A DNA stretch of 11,133 nucleotides. It comes from Alloprevotella tannerae. Its GTDB lineage: Bacteria > Bacteroidota > Bacteroidia > Bacteroidales > Bacteroidaceae. Position numbers and translations under genes: made by a program. Positions 6,300-11,133 of the stretch are shown one piece after another; within the stretch, counting starts at the first letter, position 1; each line of letters begins with the position of its first letter. Below the pieces are notes generated by a model. That model saw nothing but the letters and a program-made list of their open reading frames with translations. It did not search any database and was not told the DNA's origin. Location of the stretch: contig JABZGO010000042.1 in NCBI GenBank assembly GCA_015259305.1, positions 1-11,133 of the forward strand, given 5' to 3'.

Positions 6300-7466
6300 T
6301 TATCTTTTAGCTCTGCCACCTTGTGCTTTCACTTTCAGGTAGACATCGTGCAATGCGTTGGCTGCCTTTTGCCAAGCATAGATTTTCAAGCGCTCGCGCT
6401 GCTTGCAAAGGAGTTCTTCCTTTGCTGTTGTTGACATCGCGGCCAAAGTTTGCAAACAATCTAAGAGATTATCTTGCGTCTCATCTAAATTAAAATAGAG
6501 CGCAGCCTCGCCGGCCACTTCCGGAAAACAGATCTTTCGGTTCAGAAGTACGGGGCAGTTCATCTGGTAAGCCTCCAAAATGGGGATGCCGAAGCCCTCA
6601 TAAAGCGAAGGGAAGATAAAGGCCTGCGCATCTCTATAGAGGGCGAGCAACTCTGCATCGTCGGGACGCGCGAATACGAAATGCTGCGTAAGACCTAAGG
6701 CAGAAAAGGCGGTCGACTCCTTTTTCGTAAACGGCACGAGCGTGCAAACCATACGCCAATCAGGATGTTCGCGAAAAAAAATCTGCAAGGCGGGGAGCAT
6801 CGCGGCGAAGTTTTTGTAGGAAGTTCGCTTGCCCACGTAAAGCAGGTAGGGGAAGTCGAATAGCTTCTGCTGTGCGGGTTGCAGCAAAGCGGGCGGCCCA
6901 TGGTGAATCACGCTAATCTTATGCGGATCGACGTGTAACAGCTCCACGATATCAGCCTTTGTATGCTCCGAAACAGCCACAATATGGGCTGCAAGCTTGA
7001 CCAAATGGCGCTTACGCTCAATCTGCATATCGCCGCGCTTGAAATAGAGTTCGGGAATCATATCATGAATAGTCAGCACAAAGGGCCGGCCGTGGAGATG
7101 CGGCAGAAAATATTCGTCGAAAAATGTGGGATGAAAAATATCATAGTCGGCGGCATCGAGCAATTGGATGGCATAATGCTTATTGCGACCGAGCGTCGTG
7201 TGACTTGGAGCTAACTTGCTAAAAACTTTATACAAATCGCCCTTGAGCGGGTAATGGCGGGTAGAAATAAAATTGCGCTTCGTGCAACCGGCCGGGCGAA
7301 CTTCCTGCGCAAAGGGCTGCCCCTGCAAATGGACGTTGTCGCTTTCACGCATTGCCAGCTTGACCTCCGACGATGAGGGAAGATGGCGCATTAGCTGCGC
7401 AAAGCTGTTGGATATACCACCGGCATCTTGTATGTAAAAAGCTTGATAGTCGTATAGTATTTTCAT
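6300..7466 (-). CDS. Glycosyltransferase, GT4-type (GT-B fold)
   Basis: A retaining glycosyltransferase that would transfer a sugar from a nucleotide donor to a glycan or lipid at the cytoplasmic face. In its 388 residues the N-terminal acceptor domain has DAGGISNSFAQL (14-25) and the linker IHDMIPEL. The C-terminal donor domain shows VIHHGPPAL (186-194), YVGKRTSYKN (210-219, with Lys218 the likely donor-phosphate residue) and FPSLYEGFGIPILEA (285-299). In the last of these, Glu290 and Glu298 form the family EX7E motif. It resembles mannosyltransferase-like enzymes of the WbaZ/RfaB type, but donor and acceptor cannot be deduced. I start at the ATG 7466-7464 (MKILYDYQAF); a GTG four codons upstream is possible. 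It is not beside other glycan genes here. Confidence 0.88.
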   Translation of the reverse strand: MKILYDYQAFYIQDAGGISNSFAQLMRHLPSSSEVKLAMRESDNVHLQGQPFAQEVRPAGCTKRNFISTRHYPLKGDLYKVFSKLAPSHTTLGRNKHYAIQLLDAADYDIFHPTFFDEYFLPHLHGRPFVLTIHDMIPELYFKRGDMQIERKRHLVKLAAHIVAVSEHTKADIVELLHVDPHKISVIHHGPPALLQPAQQKLFDFPYLLYVGKRTSYKNFAAMLPALQIFFREHPDWRMVCTLVPFTKKESTAFSALGLTQHFVFARPDDAELLALYRDAQAFIFPSLYEGFGIPILEAYQMNCPVLLNRKICFPEVAGEAALYFNLDETQDNLLDCLQTLAAMSTTAKEELLCKQRERLKIYAWQKAANALHDVYLKVKAQGGRAKR

Positions 7467-7500
7467 TCTCGAACTCACGCTGCTATTTATGATTTGGAAG

Positions 7501-7530
7501 CAAAGGTACGTATTCTCTCTGCAAACTCAA
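7501..7530 (-). promoter_or_regulatory. Promoter of the glycosyltransferase gene
   Basis: On the minus strand, TACCTTTG (7508-7501) matches TAnnTTTG, with TTG (7530-7528) 19 bases upstream. The start codon at 7466 is 35 bases downstream of the -7 box. Confidence 0.7.
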
Positions 7531-7626
7531 GCATTGGGCATTACTAATCTGCAACTTCTATTCTGCTCCAAATGGGCGCACGAGTCAACTTTAGCGGCGG
7601 GCGCCGGCGATATATGCTCCGGCGGC

Positions 7627-7805
7627 AAAGGAGGTGAGAAATAGCAGAAAAAGGAAGTAGTTCAGGATTTATTGTTTATCTTTGCCTACGTTCGAGAGAA
7701 TGGAAGGTCTCCAAATTGGTCTCCGAACAGATAAAGAATAGCGCTGTACTAAACGAACAAGATAAAGCGGCGCTTATCGCTTACTTCAATAGATTTAAAA
7801 GATGA
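7627..7805 (+). other. Near-perfect Shine-Dalgarno sequence and open frame lacking a standard start, before xth
   Basis: AAAGGAGGTGA (7627-7637) is the full complement of a typical 16S 3' end, which is unusual here. Six bases after GGAGG is ATA (7641). From there the frame is open for 54 codons to TGA at 7803-7805, overlapping the xth ATG as ATGA. The C-terminal part reads SEQIKNSAVLNEQDKAALIA then YFNRFKR, which looks protein-like. There is no in-frame ATG or GTG; a TTG at 7716 is the only standard alternative, giving 29 residues. A small translated leader, a gene with a mutated start, or chance are all possible. Confidence 0.3.
7677..7684 (+). promoter_or_regulatory. Probable -7 promoter box for xth
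   Basis: TATCTTTG matches TAnnTTTG. The upstream TTG element is not evident. It predicts a leader of about 110 bases before xth that contains a GGTCTCC direct repeat (7706 and 7718). Confidence 0.5.
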
Positions 7806-8554
7806 AATTTATTTCTTGGAATGTAAACGGCCTACGAGCGGTCGACGGCAAAGGCTTCAGAGATATCTTCCGCTCAATAGACGCCGACTTCTTTTGCCTG
7901 CAAGAAACAAAGATGCAGGAAGGCCAATTGGACATCGCCTTTGAAGGGTATGAGTCGTATTGGAATTATGCTGAGAAGAAAGGATATTCGGGTACTGCAA
8001 TTTTTACGAAGCACAAGCCGCTCAGCGTTCAGCTGGGGCTCGGCATCGATGAGCACGACCACGAGGGGCGCGTGGTGACGTTAGAACTGGATGACTTCTA
8101 TTTAGTTTGTGTCTATACGCCCAATTCGCAAGATGAGCTGCGCCGCTTGGCGTATCGAATGACGTGGGAGGAAGCCTTTCAAGCGCATTTGCATAAACTA
8201 GATGCGCACAAGCCGGTGATTGTATGTGGAGATATGAACGTGGCACATCAGGAGATTGATCTTAAAAACCCGAAGACGAATCGGCGAAATGCAGGCTTCA
8301 CTGACGAAGAACGCGAAAAAATGACACAATTGTTCTCAAACGGATTCATCGATACTTTTCGCTATTTCCATCCTGACTTGACGGGGGCTTATAGCTGGTG
8401 GAGCTATCGCTTTCGTGCTCGCGAAAAAAATGCGGGGTGGCGCATTGATTACTTCCTCGTATCAGAACGCCTCCAACCGCGCTTGGTCGAAGCCAACATC
8501 TTGAACGAAATCATGGGCTCTGACCACTGCCCTGTAGAACTCATACTCAAATAA
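7802..8554 (+). CDS. xth: Exodeoxyribonuclease III (AP endonuclease)
   Basis: Metal-dependent base-excision-repair enzyme that cuts DNA 5' to abasic sites and degrades from 3' ends. Its 250 residues match the ExoA/Xth family (about 250-268). All catalytic positions are visible: Asn7 in SWNVNGLRA, Glu35 in LQETK, Tyr105 in VYTPNS, Asp144 and Asn146 in CGDMNVAH, Asp216 in WRIDYFLVS, and Asp241/His242 in GSDHCPVEL. NRRNAGFTDEER and GAYSWWSYRFRAREKNAGWR are the DNA-contacting loops of the family. The start MKFISWNVNG is the family N-terminus; an open upstream frame overlaps it as ATGA. sppA begins 21 bases later, so the two are probably co-transcribed. Confidence 0.95.
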   Translation: MKFISWNVNGLRAVDGKGFRDIFRSIDADFFCLQETKMQEGQLDIAFEGYESYWNYAEKKGYSGTAIFTKHKPLSVQLGLGIDEHDHEGRVVTLELDDFYLVCVYTPNSQDELRRLAYRMTWEEAFQAHLHKLDAHKPVIVCGDMNVAHQEIDLKNPKTNRRNAGFTDEEREKMTQLFSNGFIDTFRYFHPDLTGAYSWWSYRFRAREKNAGWRIDYFLVSERLQPRLVEANILNEIMGSDHCPVELILK

Positions 8555-8575
8555 AAAAGATTCAAACAAAACCTT

Positions 8576-10339
8576 ATGAAGGACTTCTTTAAATATACAC
8601 TGGCCACGATGCTCGGCATGTTTATCATGGGGGCATTTACTTTGGCGATGGGACTTGTTATGCTGTTTGTTGTCTCTCTTTCTGACAGCTTAAAGCCGAC
8701 CATAGCTCGACATTCTGTCTTAAAAATCTCGCTGAGCGGGACGATCTCCGAACGATCGGCAGGCGCAAATCCGCTCGCCTCGATTCTGGGCAACCCAATG
8801 GCGGACGAACAAGGGCTTGACGATATCTTAGCGGCCATCCGCGTGGCTAAAGAGAATAAGCGCATTGAAGGAATCTACTTGGACGGTGGCGTGGTTTCGA
8901 CGGATGTAGCCACATTGCAGGAGATCCGCAAAGCGCTGATTGATTTTAAGAAATCAGGTAAATTCATCGTTTCTTACGCCGACTCCTATTCGCAGGGTTC
9001 TTACTACGTTTGCTCGGTGGCCGACAAAGTTCTTTTGAATCCGGCCGGCATGCTTGATTGGCACGGCTTAAGTTCTAACCCTATTTTCTACAAGGATTTG
9101 CTGGAAAAGGTAGGCGTCAAGATGCAAGTATTCCGCGTCGGGACGTACAAAAGTTTTGTTGAGCCCTATACACGCACTGAGATGAGTCCGGAGAATCGCG
9201 AACAGACGGCCTTCCTCCTTGGTGGACTTTGGAAAGACTTGTGCACAGAAGTGGCGCAGTCGCGCCGCTTGCCGGTGGGGACAATTAATAATTACGCCAA
9301 CCTGTATCAAAATTTTGCCGACCCAAGCGTCTATATCAATGAAAAGCTTGTGGATAAACTCGTCTACGTTGAAGAAGTGCGCGACATTTTGCGCGATATG
9401 GTCGGCGGAAATCGCGTTTCGATGGTAGATCCTTTCACGCTTTCGATGCTCGAGACTGAAAAAGGGCGCAAAGATAAGGTAGCGGTTTATTACGCTTACG
9501 GAGATATCGTCGACGCTTCGACAAGTTCAGGCGGCTTGCGCGGCGATGAGATTGTCGGCGGTCAAGTAATTCAAGATTTGGATGAACTGGCCAACGATGA
9601 CAACATCAAAGCGGTCGTTTTGCGCGTCAATTCTGGCGGCGGTAGCGCTTATGCCTCCGAGCAGATTTGGCACGCCATAGAGTTATTAAAGAAGAAAAAG
9701 CCTGTAGTCGTATCTATGGGCGGCACGGCAGCCTCAGGCGGCTACTATATTTCCTGCGGGGCCAACAAAATCATTGCTGACCCAACCACAGTCACGGGTA
9801 GCATCGGCATTTTCGGAATGATTCCTGACTTTAGTGGGCTGATGACAGAGAAACTCGGGCTGCATTTCGACATTGTTAAGACCAACGAAGCCTCAGACTT
9901 TGGCGCGATGGGTCGAGGTATGACAGCTGCTGAGGGGGAAGCCCTCCAAAACTACGTCAATCGGGGTTATGGATTGTTCCTCAAGCGCGTGGCCAACGGC
10001 CGCAACAAAACTGTGGAGCAGATCAATCAGGTAGCGCAAGGGCGTGTTTGGACAGGGCGCCAAGCCTTAAATTTAGGCCTCGTAGATCAACTGGGCACTT
10101 TAGAAGATGCCATCAAAGAAGCTGCACGTTTGGCAAAACTGGACAAATATGACGTTCGCCGCGTTCCTTATATTACGGATTGGCTGACAGATTACATACA
10201 ACGGCAACAAGACGACTATATGGACCGCAAGTTGCGCCGAAGTTTGGGCGTCTACTACGATCCGCTGCGCTTCGTCTCCTCACTTCAAGGGCGCGACTGC
10301 TTGCAAGCTCGCATGTATAGCGCACTCAACATTCGCTAA
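8576..10339 (+). CDS. sppA: Signal peptide peptidase SppA, 67 kDa type
   Basis: Inner-membrane serine protease that degrades cleaved signal peptides. 587 residues, a tandem-domain SppA like the E. coli protein rather than the short single-domain form. One N-terminal transmembrane helix (about 10-35) anchors it with the catalytic domain outside. The N-terminal domain supplies the general base Lys192 in RVGTYKSFVEPYTR. The C-terminal domain supplies the nucleophile Ser357 in VNSGGGSAYASE. GGTAASGGYYISCGANKI (382-399) and TVTGSIGIFG (405-414) are further SppA motifs. The usual Pro of NSPGGS is Gly here. It follows xth by 21 bases; in Bacteroides relatives lpxK commonly follows sppA, as here. Confidence 0.94.
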   Translation: MKDFFKYTLATMLGMFIMGAFTLAMGLVMLFVVSLSDSLKPTIARHSVLKISLSGTISERSAGANPLASILGNPMADEQGLDDILAAIRVAKENKRIEGIYLDGGVVSTDVATLQEIRKALIDFKKSGKFIVSYADSYSQGSYYVCSVADKVLLNPAGMLDWHGLSSNPIFYKDLLEKVGVKMQVFRVGTYKSFVEPYTRTEMSPENREQTAFLLGGLWKDLCTEVAQSRRLPVGTINNYANLYQNFADPSVYINEKLVDKLVYVEEVRDILRDMVGGNRVSMVDPFTLSMLETEKGRKDKVAVYYAYGDIVDASTSSGGLRGDEIVGGQVIQDLDELANDDNIKAVVLRVNSGGGSAYASEQIWHAIELLKKKKPVVVSMGGTAASGGYYISCGANKIIADPTTVTGSIGIFGMIPDFSGLMTEKLGLHFDIVKTNEASDFGAMGRGMTAAEGEALQNYVNRGYGLFLKRVANGRNKTVEQINQVAQGRVWTGRQALNLGLVDQLGTLEDAIKEAARLAKLDKYDVRRVPYITDWLTDYIQRQQDDYMDRKLRRSLGVYYDPLRFVSSLQGRDCLQARMYSALNIR

Positions 10340-10390
10340 GGCCTGCTGCGGCGTGAGCAAGTCTTCTTTCTGACTCGCGCCGCAAGCCTT
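10338..10390 (+). other. Large hairpin overlapping the sppA stop codon
   Basis: AAGGC (10338-10342) pairs with GCCTT (10386-10390), and an 11-pair stem (10347-10357 with 10374-10384, one T-G pair) closes a 16-base loop, with a four-base bulge opposite one base between the two stems. No T-run follows, so it may be an mRNA stability or attenuating element rather than a simple terminator. Confidence 0.5.
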
Positions 10391-10438
10391 ATTCGAACAA
10401 TTTGATTTGCGCCAATGCAAGCACCGCTTTCCGCCACA

Positions 10439-10485
10439 CCACAGCACCCCATCGCTGCACCGCTTTTTCAAAAGCGCGGCTGTGG
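10439..10485 (+). other. Hairpin just before the preferred lpxK start
   Basis: CCACAGC (10439-10445) pairs with GCTGTGG (10479-10485). Inside it CGCTTTT (10461-10467) pairs with AAAAGCG (10470-10476). It ends one base before the ATG at 10487 and could mask ribosome entry. If translation starts at 10415 it is instead coding sequence. Confidence 0.35.
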
Positions 10486-10486
10486 G

Positions 10487-11133
10487 ATGCTTGCGCCTTT
10501 AGCGGCAATATACGGTGGGGTGATGACTTTGCGCAACAAGGCCTTCGATTGTGGACTACTTCCGACTAAGAAAGCCGATGTGCCGGTAATCTCTGTCGGA
10601 AATTTGGCTGTCGGGGGAACGGGAAAAACGCCCCACGTCGATTATCTGATTCGCCTGCTACAGCCGGCGTTTCGCCTCGGCGTATTAAGCCGCGGCTATG
10701 GTCGAACGACGCGCGGCTTTCGCTTGGTTTCCGCAGAAGACGATGCAGCCTTGGTCGGCGATGAACCATTGCAGTTGAAGTTGCATAACCCTGACATCGT
10801 CGTAGCCGTAGATGAAAATCGCGTGAACGGCGCAGCGCGCTTGCAGGACACGGATCGGCCGCCCCAACTCCTATTGTTAGATGATGCCTATCAGCATCGA
10901 CACATCTTTCGTGACGTTAATATCCTCCTAACTGACTATTCCCGCCTCTATCCGCTGGACCGCGTGCTGCCGGCGGGCCGTTTGCGCGAACCGATTTCGG
11001 GCAGTCGGCGAGCAGATATAATCCTCGTCACCAAATGTCCCGATTCGTTGACCGTCGCGCAGGCCGACGCCATCCGCACCTTACTTTCCCCGCGACCGGA
11101 GCAAAGCCTTTATTTTACGACGATGACCTATGG
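10487..11133 (+). CDS. lpxK: Tetraacyldisaccharide 4'-kinase LpxK (partial, 3' end missing)
   Basis: Inner-membrane-associated kinase that phosphorylates the 4' position of the lipid A disaccharide, the lipid IVA-forming step. About 215 residues are present before the window edge; full-length proteins are roughly 320-370. Seen: the N-terminal membrane-contact segment LAPLAAIYGGVMTLRNKAFD, the P-loop VGNLAVGGTGKTP (37-49, Lys47), LSRGYGR (67-73), GDEP (91-94), and the Walker-B-like LLLDDAYQHR (129-138), with Tyr where Phe is common. The frame is open from 10406 and the first ATG is at 10415, but its 24 extra residues (Pro/Ala-rich) do not resemble LpxK N-termini, so I prefer 10487. The presence of lipid A synthesis confirms a Gram-negative host. 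Confidence 0.92.
   Translation, partial: MLAPLAAIYGGVMTLRNKAFDCGLLPTKKADVPVISVGNLAVGGTGKTPHVDYLIRLLQPAFRLGVLSRGYGRTTRGFRLVSAEDDAALVGDEPLQLKLHNPDIVVAVDENRVNGAARLQDTDRPPQLLLLDDAYQHRHIFRDVNILLTDYSRLYPLDRVLPAGRLREPISGSRRADIILVTKCPDSLTVAQADAIRTLLSPRPEQSLYFTTMTY

Noticed and set aside
7464..7478. GTG start four codons upstream for the glycosyltransferase
   Set aside because: The ATG at 7466 gives the MKILYDYQ N-terminus typical of these enzymes; GTG cannot be excluded but is less likely.
7706..7724. Direct repeat GGTCTCC twice, 12 bases apart
   Set aside because: Too short to interpret by itself; noted only as part of the xth leader.
7700..7741. ATG-started 13-codon ORF before xth
   Set aside because: Very short, no ribosome binding site or conserved feature; the overlapping zero-frame reading is more protein-like.

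Overview
The window looks like chromosomal DNA from a Bacteroidales member, with a Porphyromonas-like fermenter as the best guess. Several promoters carry the Bacteroidetes-type -7 box TAnnTTTG, three of them with a TTG element 19-20 bases upstream. There is almost no Shine-Dalgarno signal before the genes, and the gene content fits: a Gram-negative lipid A gene, a DUF1573 exported protein, and a large acyl-CoA dehydrogenase next to ETF genes. The genus cannot be fixed from this sequence alone. Base composition is fairly even, and no gene looks clearly foreign.

Layout. (1) 1-4027: a promoter, then etfB, a 170-base structured spacer, etfA and a 575-residue acyl-CoA dehydrogenase, closed by a strong hairpin terminator. 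Together they make an acyl-CoA/ETF electron-transfer module, probably for butyryl-CoA or similar short-chain acyl-CoA metabolism. (2) 4028-4537: a long gene-poor stretch holding a degenerate array with exact 22-base periodicity, a possible promoter and a possible 21-codon ORF. (3) 4538-4825: a small YjdJ-type GNAT protein. (4) 5018-6076: an exported DUF1573 protein. (5) 6128-6200: tRNA-Pro(CGG) with its own promoter, followed by a hairpin that can end transcription from both sides. (6) 6300-7466, minus strand: a GT4-type glycosyltransferase with a clear promoter. (7) 7802 to the end: xth (exonuclease III), sppA (membrane signal peptide peptidase) and the start of lpxK (lipid A 4'-kinase), which runs off the window edge.

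How the genes relate. The ETF subunits carry electrons to or from the dehydrogenase, and EtfB has a motif typical of the NADH-using, bifurcating ETF group. sppA and lpxK both act at the inner membrane, and lpxK makes lipid A. xth does base-excision repair and is only loosely connected, though it sits 21 bases before sppA. The remaining genes are ordinary single transcription units. I see no phage, insertion sequence, CRISPR array or defence system. The less explained items are the 22-base-periodic array at 4208-4289, the near-perfect Shine-Dalgarno sequence followed by an open frame with no standard start before xth, and the structured spacers within the etf and sppA-lpxK groups.
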